Part shown: in pieces, positions 11,940 through 22,186 of the stretch
Layout: each line of letters begins with the position of its first letter
Numbering within the stretch: position 1 is the first letter of the stretch
DNA from: Zancudomyces culisetae
Taxonomy: Eukaryota > Kickxellomycota > Harpellomycetes > Harpellales > Legeriomycetaceae
Assembly (NCBI GenBank): GCA_001969505.1
Contig: LSSK01000094.1
Span: forward strand, 1 to 64,000
DNA length: 64,000 nucleotides
Direction: 5' to 3'
Made by a program: the position numbers and the translations under genes
The notes under the pieces: model-generated
Told to the model about the DNA's origin: nothing
Database searches by the model: none
What the model saw: the letters and a program-made list of their open reading frames with translations, nothing else

Positions 11940-13036
11940 ATAGATGGATGGACGGGTGTTTTATAAATATGAATATGGATATGACATTCTGAAGTACCTG
12001 TATTTCATTTCCTGCCACTATTTATAATCTTCTCGATCTGATTCTTAGCTAATATAGTGATATTTTTGTATGTGAAATAATATTACTTTGTTTTTTTAAC
12101 AACTGAATAAAAAAAAACTGTTGTATGTTTGACTAAGCTGGCTCAAGAGAGAGAAATATCGAATGTAAAGCCAATATTCTCAAACCAGATCTTGCGAGGG
12201 ACAAAAGACCATGAACCGACGGTTCTTCCCTGTTACTCTGGTGCTTACACCCCCTAGTCAAACACCAATACATCTGTATTTACAAGCATTTGGTAGAAAC
12301 TCGTGTGTACATGTTAATTTCTACTGGCTGGGAATGGAGGTAAGGTTAGAGAATTTGAATCTAGTGCCTATTTAACGAGGCTCTGTATATGTCGTGAAGC
12401 ACGAGCCCTTACTTTAACTGTGAGTACAAATTTACAAACTATTGATATCGTGTTTTTCATTGCTGATGACACACAAACTAATCTAACATAGCTTTGTTAA
12501 GATATGGTGCACCAGTATCTTTTCATTCATTGATGTTTATATGTATCTACAGAACCTGTTTCTCCAATAAAATGAATTGAAAATTACGGAGGATCTTCAG
12601 TTGTTAAATATAATTCTTGCTAGAGAAAGCCTTTGTTTACAAATACATATTTTAGCCAATAATTTATTCTATACCAAATCAACTGGTTTATTTTTATTGT
12701 AAACAACAAAGTATCAGAATTATCCAGTCCATTTCAACCAAAAATAGCCTGAAAAGAAAGGGATAGAAAAAAAAGGGTGTAAACAAGGACAAGGAGGAGA
12801 GAAGAAATAAAATAAACAAAAATCATCCTTTTTATTTTTGCGAAATTTATATCATTAATAAGGAAACATTGCTGAAAAACTCAAGCTATTCCTCTTTTAC
12901 TCTATATTAACCAAACTATATTGTACAAATACCAACAGCAATCACTAAATACCAAACTAGTGTTAAAAACGTACCAGAACTCCGACACTAATCTCAATCG
13001 TTTTAGAGTCTCAAACTAAACAGCGCCGCTGCTAAA
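11940..13036. other. Intergenic spacer, glutaredoxin to MCM4
   Basis: About 1.1 kb. The 12120-12430 part is clearly less AT-rich than its surroundings and contains inverted repeats (see the candidate ncRNA). The rest is AT-rich with no frames worth calling. Confidence 0.5.
12126..12264. ncRNA. Candidate structured RNA (unidentified)
   Basis: A perfect 10-bp inverted repeat (TGTTTGACTA at 12126-12135, TAGTCAAACA at 12255-12264) encloses 119 nt. Inside are further pairings: TGGCT (12139-12143) with AGCCA (12169-12173), AGGGA with TCCCT, and GAAC with GTTC. The stretch is GC-richer than the flanks and has no open frame, which in AT-rich genomes often marks an RNA gene. An ACAAAA between two halves and an ACA near the end vaguely recall an H/ACA snoRNA. 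I recognise no known family, and the strand is undecided. Confidence 0.3.
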
Positions 13037-16000
13037 ATGTCACAAAATAATAACCAGGATCCTGTAAGAAACAACGAGATAGCCGACAGCGCTATGGAGG
13101 ACCAAGATACCCAGGGATCCAACGGTGGAAATTTGTACCAGACTCAGGAGGACTCACAGGTGTCTACAATGCCACCACCAGCATTTGGAGCAACCAGACC
13201 AACAAATCGAGCACGTAATAACAATATCCCCAGCTCGTCATCGCCACGGCTTCGGTTTAGCGATCTTCCCAGCACACCTGCAGCGGGGCTCAATTTGAGT
13301 AGCAGTGTGTTCACTCCTCAAAGCCAGCACAGAATATCCCATTCTGGAGCTGCAAATAGCGATTCAGACAGACTTTTTAGCCAACTCAGTTCAAGCAGCA
13401 ACTCTGTTTCCTCCAGCCAGAGTCGAAGACGAAGAGGAGACTTGAGATCAAAAACATTTACGCTAGAGGGGTTGACACCAAGCCAGGATGTAACGACCAA
13501 AGAGGGGTATCAAAGGATTGGGGAAGGCGCTAAGGGTGTGACTAATGATAGTGATGTGTTCAAACGAGCGGGCCACGAAGTTGTTTTCAGCTCGGAAAAT
13601 GTAGGACAGAAACAAGACAAGCAGCTGGAGGATATGGAGACAATGGAAACAGAGAACCCACAGGAAATGAGAGTAATCTGGGGGACAATGATAAATATCA
13701 GAGACGTGATGAATGTCTTTAGGGATTTCTTGCGAAACTTTACAATGAAACACTTTAAGGACTGGGAAAAAATAATTCTTGAGAGAACAAGGGCGGAGGC
13801 AGACGTAATAGGCGAGTTGATAGAAGATTTAGATATGGAGACAGACGAAGAGCTTACTAGACCGTATTATCCAGTTCTCTTTAGCAGAATGAAGGAGATG
13901 GAGGTATGGCAACTTAACCTGGATGCTCAACATCTGTTGGCATATCCCAAAACAAGAAAGCTTTACAGACAATTGATAAGCTACCCAGAGGAAGTCATTC
14001 CAATAATGGACCACATAATTTCGGATGAGTATATGCAGCAGTATCCCGAAGAACAGTATGATGTGGATAACTTTGAACTCAAAGTAAGACCATGCAACTT
14101 AGTGGAGACCAAAAATATGAGAGAACTTGACCCAGGGGATATGGACAAACTTGTATGCATCAAAGGAATGCTTGTTCGAGCCACTTCGGTTATTCCAGAT
14201 ATGGAGCAAGGATTTTTCAAGTGTTTACACTGCGACTGGACAACAATGGTCTCCCTTGAGAACGGAATTATCCAGGAGCCTACAAGATGTGGGAATGTTG
14301 ATTGTGGGGCGAATGGCACTATGGAATTGATTCATAATCGCTGCGTTTTTACGGATAAGCAGATCTGCAAGTTGCAAGAAACGCCAGATGTCATCCCAGA
14401 CGGCCAAACGCCTCATACGGTGTCGCTGGTGCTGCATGATGAGCTAGTGGATAGTATTAGGCCGGGAGATAGATTGGAAATAGTTGGAGTGTTTCGTGGG
14501 GTTCCTGTGCGTCCAAAATCTAGAAACCGCACCATTTTGGCGCTCTATAGAACCTATATTGACGTAGTGCACTTGCGACGCACCGCAGCAATTCAAATAC
14601 AGCCAGATATTCTAGAAGAGTCCGGAGGTGCAGGTGATACAGGTATGAGTGCAGAAGCTGCACAATTTGCTGATATGCAGGTGGCTGGAGTGGGTGGTCC
14701 AGGGGATGCATTTGACTACAAAGCTGGTCCCGATCAAGCTCTAAATGCATCCGAGGAAAGCGAATTCCGAAAGTTGTCTTCTGACCCGCGATTGATAGAA
14801 ATTTTGTCTCACTCGCTGGCTCCTAGTATTTTTCAGATGGACGAGGTCAAAAAGGGCTTGTTGTTGCAGTTGTTTGGTGGTGAAAGAAAGCATCTAAGGC
14901 GCTCAGGCGCACCCCGTAGTCGTGGTGATATCCACGTACTTCTAATAGGAGATCCAGGTGTTTCAAAGTCTCAGTTGCTGAGTGCAGTTCACAAACTTTC
15001 TCCCCGTGGGATATATACATCTGGAAAGGGCAGTAGTGCCGTTGGTCTGACTGCATATATTACTCGAGACCCTGATACCAGAGACTTGGTTTTGGAATCC
15101 GGCGCTCTTGTGCTATCTGATGGTGGCATTTGCTGTATCGATGAGTTTGATAAAATGTCTGACGCCACTCGTTCCATTCTTCACGAAGCTATGGAGCAGC
15201 AAACTGTTTCAATAGCCAAGGCCGGGATTATTGCCACTTTAAATGCCCGTACGGCAATTTTGGCTGCTGCAAATCCTATAGACTCCAAATGGAACCGACA
15301 AATGAGCATTGTTGAAAATATCAACTTGCCACACTCTCTGGTGTCCCGTTTTGATTTGATATATATCCTGTTGGACAACGTGCAGGAATCCCAAGACCGT
15401 CGTTTGGCTCGCCACATAGTGTCACTGTACATCGACCCTACCCTTTCCACGGCAGATTCTCTTTCCGAATCCACACCTACCATATCCACACACAAACTTG
15501 CCCGCTACGTCAACTACGCCAGAAAATATATTCGCCCTGTAATCTCCGACGAAGCCGCCAATGCACTTGTTTCTTCTTACGTCGAACTGCGTAAAATGGG
15601 TCGCGACTCGTCCTCATTCTCCGCTCCCAATAACCGTGTGACTGCCACAGCGAGACAGCTTGAATCAATTATCCGGCTGTCAGAGGCCCATGCTCGAATG
15701 CGACTCAGCAACTCTGTAGATGTTAACGACGTCATGATTGCTACTTCCTTGATGCGCGAAGCCCTGCGTGAAAGTGCCACTGACCCCAGAACTGGTCTGA
15801 TTGATCTTGACCTCCTCAACACCGGGTTCGCCGCAAGCGACCGTCGTCAACTCGAAGCCATCAAGGCAGAGATTAAAAAGATGTTGGCCGAGTCGGGTGC
15901 TGGTTTGCGCGGTGCTTCTTCTTCATCAGGCGGAGGTGGCGGAGGCTTTGACGACTCTACCACAAACATGTTTACATATCAATCCTTGTTTGATAAGCTA

Positions 16001-16153
16001 AATACTCAAAGTTCAGTCCCTGTGGGTAACAGATTATTTGGCCAAGTCATCCGCGAGCTTCAGACTGAGGGATTCATCCAGTATTCTGGATCTGGAAGGT
16101 CAGCCAAACTTATCCCCAAACAATCATCTACAAACGTACTTGCTGATTTTTAA
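13037..16153 (+). CDS. MCM4: DNA replication licensing factor MCM4
   Basis: Intronless, 1038 residues. MCM4 is a subunit of the MCM2-7 helicase that is loaded at origins and unwinds DNA in the CMG complex. The first ~150 residues are Ser/Thr/Asn-rich and disordered, as is usual for MCM4 and a target of Cdc7 and CDK kinases. A zinc finger follows (Cys396, 399, 418 and 423). The AAA+ core has Walker A GDPGVSKSQLL (~638), Walker B CCIDEFDKM (~699) and the MCM SRFDLIYILLD arginine-finger motif (~770). The C-terminus is a winged-helix-like segment ending KLIPKQSSTNVLADF. It is longer than the yeast (933) and human (863) proteins, mostly through the N-tail and a Gly/Ser-rich linker near 958-968. 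Confidence 0.97.
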   Translation: MSQNNNQDPVRNNEIADSAMEDQDTQGSNGGNLYQTQEDSQVSTMPPPAFGATRPTNRARNNNIPSSSSPRLRFSDLPSTPAAGLNLSSSVFTPQSQHRISHSGAANSDSDRLFSQLSSSSNSVSSSQSRRRRGDLRSKTFTLEGLTPSQDVTTKEGYQRIGEGAKGVTNDSDVFKRAGHEVVFSSENVGQKQDKQLEDMETMETENPQEMRVIWGTMINIRDVMNVFRDFLRNFTMKHFKDWEKIILERTRAEADVIGELIEDLDMETDEELTRPYYPVLFSRMKEMEVWQLNLDAQHLLAYPKTRKLYRQLISYPEEVIPIMDHIISDEYMQQYPEEQYDVDNFELKVRPCNLVETKNMRELDPGDMDKLVCIKGMLVRATSVIPDMEQGFFKCLHCDWTTMVSLENGIIQEPTRCGNVDCGANGTMELIHNRCVFTDKQICKLQETPDVIPDGQTPHTVSLVLHDELVDSIRPGDRLEIVGVFRGVPVRPKSRNRTILALYRTYIDVVHLRRTAAIQIQPDILEESGGAGDTGMSAEAAQFADMQVAGVGGPGDAFDYKAGPDQALNASEESEFRKLSSDPRLIEILSHSLAPSIFQMDEVKKGLLLQLFGGERKHLRRSGAPRSRGDIHVLLIGDPGVSKSQLLSAVHKLSPRGIYTSGKGSSAVGLTAYITRDPDTRDLVLESGALVLSDGGICCIDEFDKMSDATRSILHEAMEQQTVSIAKAGIIATLNARTAILAAANPIDSKWNRQMSIVENINLPHSLVSRFDLIYILLDNVQESQDRRLARHIVSLYIDPTLSTADSLSESTPTISTHKLARYVNYARKYIRPVISDEAANALVSSYVELRKMGRDSSSFSAPNNRVTATARQLESIIRLSEAHARMRLSNSVDVNDVMIATSLMREALRESATDPRTGLIDLDLLNTGFAASDRRQLEAIKAEIKKMLAESGAGLRGASSSSGGGGGGFDDSTTNMFTYQSLFDKLNTQSSVPVGNRLFGQVIRELQTEGFIQYSGSGRSAKLIPKQSSTNVLADF

Positions 16154-16776
16154 TGAACTTTTTGGTATTCTCACAGCTATTAGCTTTGAGCATGTTTATT
16201 ATTGATTGTTTAGTATTTTATTGATCTAATGTTAACTTTGTATTCCATCTTTATAAATATAATCATCACAACAAAGAGATTGTTGAGTTCAACTGTAGAA
16301 TAGATGATAGTGTCATTAACTGCGCACTATGGGTATGCACAAAGTCATTTTTTGAAGATTCAATAGAGTGTGATACATTTTCTTTCAAAACGGGTCATGG
16401 AGTAAACTGAAGGCTAATATAAAAATAAACAATATTATTATTAACTAAACTCGACCAAAGATATTCTTTTTCTTTCTTTTTCCGGGAGTGTGGTTGGGGG
16501 TGTTGTGGTCGTAAAATTACTGAAATACTAAAAAACAAAATAAAGCAAAATAAACAAAATAAACAAAATAATGATTAGGGCTAATAAACATTTTCAGAAC
16601 CAGTGTTATTTTTATGCTGCCAGGATCCTTTTTTTTTAAGGTTTCACTTTGAACAAGTTTTTCTTGCTGATCTGGTATTCGGCGTCGATTAATAAGTCCC
16701 TGCCTTTGTGTGTCGATATAACGTGTTCAGATCGGGTTTTGCTCAGCTTCTACCATATTCTAAACCATTAGTACCT
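16154..16776. other. Convergent intergenic spacer
   Basis: 3' ends of MCM4 (plus) and the unknown gene (minus). AT-rich, with a short tandem AAAATAAAC-like run near 16540-16570. No gene seen. Confidence 0.5.
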
Positions 16777-17862
16777 TTAGCTGCTAGGTTTAACTTCAAA
16801 CTCCTTTGGTCTAGCGATATTTGTATCTGATTGTTTGATATAATGACCAGGTGATACGTGTACACATGTACCATTCAGTTTCGCAATCCTTGCAGACCGT
16901 CTTAGTGTACAAACCCCAGAAGGTTTAGCCTGCCTAATTTTTCTTTTTTCCGCTCTGAGATTTGTGTATTTGCTTTCATTGTCGCTAGAAATATTGACTT
17001 TTTCTCCTCGCCGATAGCCCGGACTATATTCTACAAGTGTTCTTGCATTTTGAAGCTCTTCAGCTCTTGTATTCTCTCCTTTGCAAGTTGCATTACGTTC
17101 AAACCTTCTGAACGCATAAGAGGAAGCATTTCCGTTTACACCATCCGAAAGCATTATAACGGTGTATGTGTCATAAAGGAGTCTTCTAGTGGGCCGACTT
17201 TTTGAGCCAAGTGTAGATTGATTTCGATCTGGTAACCAAAGTTTCTGTTCACACAAGCTATTATCAATCTCATTATGGATATTCTTCTGCAGCGCAGCTG
17301 GGTAGACAGTGGTATCAGAGGCAGAATACTCAACATTATTGCCGCTTGGTTGACTTTTGGCAGCATTTTCTGCGATAGAAAATGTACCTTGCTTTTCACA
17401 TTTTACTAAATCTGTCTTGTCAACACTTTGCTGTTTGCTCTCTGTTGCAACTGTGCTTTTATCGCATGTGCTCTTGTACTCGGCATAATCATTAATGATA
17501 AAAGCTAGTGCACATTTGTTGACATGATCTGAGCGTGGGATACTTTCGGTATCTGTAAACCACGTGCTTCTGCTAAACCCAAACGGTACTGGATGCTTTT
17601 TTTTGATTCTAAAGTTCACAGATTGCCAAAAGGAATCAGGGCTAATAGGCAATATATCTTGTGCACCTGACTGACATTGATACTCAGTGTTTATATCCGG
17701 ACTGTTGTATGCGTTTTTTCTAGACCACTCAATGGGTTTTGGTGGGGATACACTGGCAGACGCATGATTATACTTTGCAATTTTGGTAAATCTTTTTTTT
17801 CCATCACTTTCAGGCGTAAATGGGCAAATGTGCTTGTTATTTAATATGAATTTTAGATCCAT
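16777..17862 (-). CDS. Hypothetical protein, basic, with RRSARIAKLNG motif
   Basis: Open frame of 361 residues from the ATG at 17862 (the frame extends upstream without another ATG). I do not recognise a family. It begins MDLKFILNNKHICPF, is rich in Ser, Lys, Asn and Thr and looks largely disordered. Near its C-terminus is LRRSARIAKLNG, a short basic motif seen in various fungal nuclear proteins. No membrane segments or signal peptide are visible. A nuclear role is a guess. The length of the frame in such AT-rich DNA, together with a clean ATG, supports it being real. Confidence 0.6.
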   Translation of the reverse strand: MDLKFILNNKHICPFTPESDGKKRFTKIAKYNHASASVSPPKPIEWSRKNAYNSPDINTEYQCQSGAQDILPISPDSFWQSVNFRIKKKHPVPFGFSRSTWFTDTESIPRSDHVNKCALAFIINDYAEYKSTCDKSTVATESKQQSVDKTDLVKCEKQGTFSIAENAAKSQPSGNNVEYSASDTTVYPAALQKNIHNEIDNSLCEQKLWLPDRNQSTLGSKSRPTRRLLYDTYTVIMLSDGVNGNASSYAFRRFERNATCKGENTRAEELQNARTLVEYSPGYRRGEKVNISSDNESKYTNLRAEKRKIRQAKPSGVCTLRRSARIAKLNGTCVHVSPGHYIKQSDTNIARPKEFEVKPSS

Positions 17863-19381
17863 TATTGTTTTCTTTCTGGCGGGTATTAGTCTGAATACGA
17901 ATTGTTTTAATTTCGAGAAATTTTTTGTACTGCTAATACCTATATGTTTAAAATGCACACTTGTTACAAATACTAAGCTTGAAATTGGCTAATTTGGATA
18001 GTAGGCTGCTTAATACCTTTATGATTTGCGGTGTCCAAATACTGGTTATATTTTCGCTCGCTCTTACCACTGTTTTATTCTAGATACGTATGTGGTTTTA
18101 TCAAATAGTGCTAGAGTTTAACTTTGCTTCTAATGAATAGGTGTACTTTTTGTGTCGAAACAGTGTTAAACTTTATTTTATATAGTTTAGTCGATTTTCA
18201 GAAGCGGATAAGATTAGGGATCTAAATGCTACATAGAAAAGACGAGGGCGGCAATGCGTGGACAAATATTTATATATATACTTATCTAGATTAATTAACT
18301 TGAACGGAAACAAATAAAAGGAATAAAAGAGTATTGATGCAATCAAAGGAGTGGTAGCTATTTTTTCTCTATTGTTAGCTCTTGAAAGTATCAGAAACGG
18401 TCAGAAAGGCTTTGGGGTAAGCTGTTTAACTACTATTTTTTTTTTTGCTGTTAAGAGTTTTTTTTGATACATAGTCAAGATGGTGGATGCAAATTCTGGT
18501 AGAATATGGATTATCTAGTTTGAAATAATAATAGTAATTTTTTAACTATTAAAAATCCAGATAGATCAAAGAAATGTAATAGTAGAGTGCTTGAGCAACA
18601 ATACTTCAGGTGAATATAATAGAAATCATAATACATTTTTACACCACAACTCACAACTCAATTTAACTAGCACTGTGTTTTAATGGTTCTGAGTCATCGC
18701 ACGAGTAAATCAGGATTACAATCTAAGATGTAATTAAATCTCATAAAGCTATATGTATCTTGAAAATTGATCACCATTAATAACTACTTTTAATTTTGTA
18801 TTAGTAATAAATTTTTCAGCTATGAGTTATAATGGGTGTTAATAAAATGATTTGTAATCATGTGTTTTTTCAGAAAAAGAAACATTTAAAGACAAAGTGA
18901 TGACAGGTGTGATCAATATATAGTATTCCCCTCATCCTGGTGTTAATCTGCAGATTTTATATTTATTTTTCTTTTTGAAAAAAAGGAGATCAGAAATAGC
19001 GGGGTAGAAGTAGTTAGTAGTTAGTTAATGATTTGCCAGGAATTATTTGCATCACAAACGTACAATTGACTCCATATGATTTGGGGAGCTATGAGATTAA
19101 TTGAGAAGAAAAAAAAATTAACTCATTTCCTTAAACAATTTGGGGAGTTTGTTTTGTCGAGTCAACAAATTCATATTGATAGCCAAAAATAAAAATAAAA
19201 TGACAGAAAGAGTGTATAACATCACATTGTTTTTTATTATAACACTATTGTTGAATGCATTTTTTATCAAATAATATCAAAAGTTTTAAAGTTTAAACAC
19301 ATAAAACTACAAAAAAAAACTAAGCAAAATCATAAAATTTAGTTTTAGATTATATATGTACAAAAAGGTTAACAAGAAAAT
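17863..19381. other. AT-rich intergenic region upstream of tRNAs
   Basis: About 1.5 kb with poly-T and poly-A runs and no supported gene; contains the promoter side of the unknown minus-strand gene. Confidence 0.5.
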
Positions 19382-19453
19382 TCTCGGATAGTATAGTGGT
19401 CAGTATCCCAGTCTGTCACATTGGAGACCCGGGTTCAATTCCCGGTCCGAGAG
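19382..19453 (+). tRNA. tRNA-Asp (GTC)
   Basis: A 72-nt cloverleaf without an intron. The acceptor stem TCTCGGA pairs with TCCGAGA and the discriminator base is G. The anticodon stem CCAGT/ATTGG holds loop CTGTCAC, giving anticodon GTC. The T arm contains GGTTCAATTCC, the internal B box. The sequence closely follows the eukaryotic tRNA-Asp pattern (GATAGTATAGTGGT D-arm). Confidence 0.97.
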
Positions 19454-19460
19454 TTGTATT

Positions 19461-19532
19461 TCCGATATGGTCCAGTGGCTAGGATTTCTCGCTTTCACCG
19501 AGACGGCCGGGGTTCGATTCCCCGTATCGGAG
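19461..19532 (+). tRNA. tRNA-Glu (TTC)
   Basis: A 72-nt cloverleaf without an intron. The acceptor TCCGATA pairs with TATCGGA and the discriminator is G. The anticodon loop CTTTCAC gives anticodon TTC. The B box is GGTTCGATTCC. It starts only 7 nt after tRNA-Asp, and the spacer TTGTATT has no T-run terminator, so the two may be made as one precursor. Confidence 0.97.
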
Positions 19533-19536
19533 TGTC

Positions 19537-19541
19537 TTTTT
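19537..19541 (+). terminator. RNA polymerase III T-run terminator
   Basis: Five T residues just after tRNA-Glu. It is the first T4+ run downstream of the tRNA pair, consistent with a single Pol III terminator serving both. Confidence 0.7.
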
Positions 19542-20009
19542 GCTTTTCAAAGATTTATTTTGTATAATCTTGTCAATTCTCATTTATTGCAGAATAGCAA
19601 AAGCTCGAATGAAGAATATCACTGTCAGCCACTGTGGTTCAAAAGAAAATTTTTTTTATTGAAAGTAGAAAGCTGTGGACTAAACGACACAGGCGGTGTG
19701 TACGCTGTTTATATCGAAACACAGCCACCTTTATCTTTTTTAATCTGTAAATATGTGTTTAGTTTTGCTTGCTACTCATTTACCACTCACCACCCACACT
19801 TAACCCCTTACTCTATTTCTAAGTTGTTTCAATATAGTGAGATACAAAATACCTTACTAGCGAGTGAATATCAAATCGTTTTTCAATATTATTTACAAAT
19901 AGATTACAGAAGTGTACCCATCGAATACAAATACTACAGGTGTATGCTTATATGTATAAAAAAAACTAATTATACACCAACAAATAGGTTAAAAAAGTTA
20001 TTAAAAATT
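19542..20009. other. Intergenic spacer after tRNA pair
   Basis: Downstream of the tRNAs and of the convergent pseudoprotease gene. The plus-strand frame here begins inside the tRNAs and is not a gene. Nothing else seen. Confidence 0.5.
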
Positions 20010-21074
20010 CTAAAACAGTAAAGCTAACATTGATGATAAGAGCATCACTAATATGAATCCAGTGTTTTGCAAAATAGTCGAGGTAGAATTCGAGCCACTA
20101 AAATTCCCATTGGTTAGTATACCAGTAATTGTTGAGTATTCAGGCGAGGTCCGAGCGGTTGTATTTAATAAGTACGGCTTTTCAAGCCCTGTGACACTTA
20201 CAATCCAGTCAATGTAGCTGTATACATGGGTATAATAGTTTGTTTCAGTATATTCCGGACGAATAGTAACACTACTCTTAGATTTACCTACAGTATTTGC
20301 AATACCAACAATTAAACTAACTCCATTGTTTATGAACGCCAATGGGTTTCCACCATCTCCATATACCAAACCTTTGCCATCCTTTACTAGTGTACAGACT
20401 ATATTTTTGTTGTTGTCCGACCAGTTGACATTGGTGTCTTTACAAACACTTGAAGAAGAAGGTGATTGCATAGCTGTGTTCAGTATATCACTAGGTACAC
20501 CCGATATCCCAGTCGAAATGGAGCCCCAACCTGCTGTGACCAAACTCATATCATCCGTTACATTTCCACTGTATATCGCTACTGGTGTGGCAGTATCTTT
20601 TGGTACTGGATAATCTAGTTTGATAATCGCTATGTCGTTTTCCAATGTCACAGTAGAAAAGCTAGGATGAAAATGCACTAAGTGTGCTCCGAAAAATGGA
20701 AGATCCATGTGCCTTGATACTCCACTATCAATGTAAAGTCTTATATTATCATAATATCGCATCAATTCACCTTTCTCGTCTAAAAAACAGCTAGCTGCAG
20801 TTACTGCTGTTTGATTGGATAATAGTGAGGCACTACAACTTCTGGAACCAAACCGCATGGGTATCATCAAGTGTTTCAAATATGAAAAGTTTTCTCTGTT
20901 TGCTGGTTCCCCTTTTAGGATTCTCGCATTGTCAATTACATTACTTGCTCCGTTCTGTGAAATAATAGTATTTGAATCTACACTATCAACTAAGGCAGCA
21001 TGTACACTAGCAATACCCCCAAGTGATAGAGCTGCAATAATATGTTTACTAAATGATTTCTTGTTTAATTTCAT
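20010..21074 (-). CDS. Trypsin-fold serine protease homologue, catalytically dead, probably GPI-anchored
   Basis: Single exon, 354 residues. A signal peptide (about 1-26, AALSLGGIASVHA) precedes a propeptide and a trypsin activation-like site RILKG (Arg51-Ile52). The S1 chymotrypsin fold is clear: SCSASLLSNQTAVTAASC, ENDIAIIKLD, LVTAGWGS and a C-terminal YSYIDWIVSVTG. The triad is broken. The usual TAAHC reads TAASC (Ser95), the Asp is kept (Asp147), and GDSGGP reads GDGGNP (Gly241 in place of Ser). The last ~16 residues are hydrophobic and follow a Ser/Asn/Gly stretch, as in a GPI-anchor signal. It should be a cell-surface binding or decoy protein rather than a protease. Confidence 0.85.
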   Translation of the reverse strand: MKLNKKSFSKHIIAALSLGGIASVHAALVDSVDSNTIISQNGASNVIDNARILKGEPANRENFSYLKHLMIPMRFGSRSCSASLLSNQTAVTAASCFLDEKGELMRYYDNIRLYIDSGVSRHMDLPFFGAHLVHFHPSFSTVTLENDIAIIKLDYPVPKDTATPVAIYSGNVTDDMSLVTAGWGSISTGISGVPSDILNTAMQSPSSSSVCKDTNVNWSDNNKNIVCTLVKDGKGLVYGDGGNPLAFINNGVSLIVGIANTVGKSKSSVTIRPEYTETNYYTHVYSYIDWIVSVTGLEKPYLLNTTARTSPEYSTITGILTNGNFSGSNSTSTILQNTGFILVMLLSSMLALLF

Positions 21075-22186
21075 TATATTATATATTTAACCTTCTATCT
21101 GTTGATTTTTAATACCAAGACAGGAAAAAGCGTATTCGATATCTTAAAGATAAAATAATGTGGATTTGAGATTACAGCGAAAAAGCTGTTCAGTTTATAT
21201 ATTTATTTACTACATGGTCATAAGTGAAATCCATTCAAGATAGCTGAGCTTAAAAGCAGAAAGAAGTAAAACTTTAAATTGTTAGTACTAATGAATACTG
21301 TAACTCCTTTTCCAGAATTGCTAAATCATGTTTACCAACTTTTTTATTCACACAATTAGTAATATTGGACGCGTATTTTATTTTTTTGCAATTTCATCAA
21401 CCAAACCACAATTTCAATGTAATTTTGGTGTAGATTGCATAATACACAATTTGTATGTTATTTGTGAGTAATCTATGTAGAATATAGTAAACACGTTTTT
21501 TTTTGTTAAACCAAGGTAGTAAATATCTGTTAATTAAAACTACAAAAAGGGCAAGAATTTTTTGATCGACAAGTTAATTAGATAAATACCACGTAAAGCT
21601 ACAAAAAAGGTAATATTTTTTTTAATCAATGACTCCATTAAATAAATATCACATAAAATTTAAAAAAAGTAGTCCCACACAACATCTACCTAACCAATTC
21701 TCCTCCGCCCCTCTAGAGACTCCATAACTCACCATATGTTCATTCAAGGATATCGGTTCTGCTCTGAGTCGATCTAAGATTTTTATCCTAACCCGATAGA
21801 CGCTATCCAAAGATCTCGCTGTTCCCAGCTCAACCAAGAATAGTAATTCGGTTTCTCTATTCTTAACAGAGATAAACCAGCCTTTGTAACCCCCACCCTC
21901 CCCCCCTCTCCAAAGAACCTTTCATTTTTTAAAAAATAAAACCAAGGTGGTAACTTCTAGATAGGGAGCCTACTGCAGGATTTTTTAGGTTTGGTGCAAT
22001 ATTGCCATCATTGGTTGTATAACTATCTCTTTACTTAAATTATTAATAAATTATAGTACTTTTAAATGTGTAAATAATATATAGACTAAATAGAACTTTT
22101 TGGGTATATCAAGATGAGGGCGGAAGGATCATCATCGTTCAAAGGTGATCCAGATAACCAAGACTAGCCTAGAACAAAAAAAAAAC
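21075..22186. other. Intergenic region with possible retroelement relic
   Basis: About 1.1 kb. A similar 15-bp word (AAACCAAGGT followed by AGTAA or GGTAA) occurs at 21508-21522 and 21939-21953. Two imperfect ~62-bp repeats (CTACAAAAA...TAAATA.CAC.TAAA) lie near 21540-21660. The GC-richer stretch 21670-21900 is described separately. Confidence 0.4.
21649..21900 (-). pseudogene. Possible decayed retroelement (gag-pol protease-like) fragment
   Basis: A GC-richer minus-strand frame of about 80 residues without an ATG. It contains LLFLVELGTARSLDSVYRVR and then LRAEPISLNEHMVSYGV. The pattern hydrophobic-(D/E)xGTA...L...P..L.....YGV is reminiscent of the aspartyl-protease region of Ty3/gypsy elements, but the catalytic Asp is not seen and no LTR or reverse transcriptase is nearby. 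This family reading is weak and based on pattern memory only. Confidence 0.25.

Noticed and set aside
19467-20021. 184-codon plus-strand frame
   Set aside because: It begins inside tRNA-Glu and runs into AT-rich spacer, with no family features.
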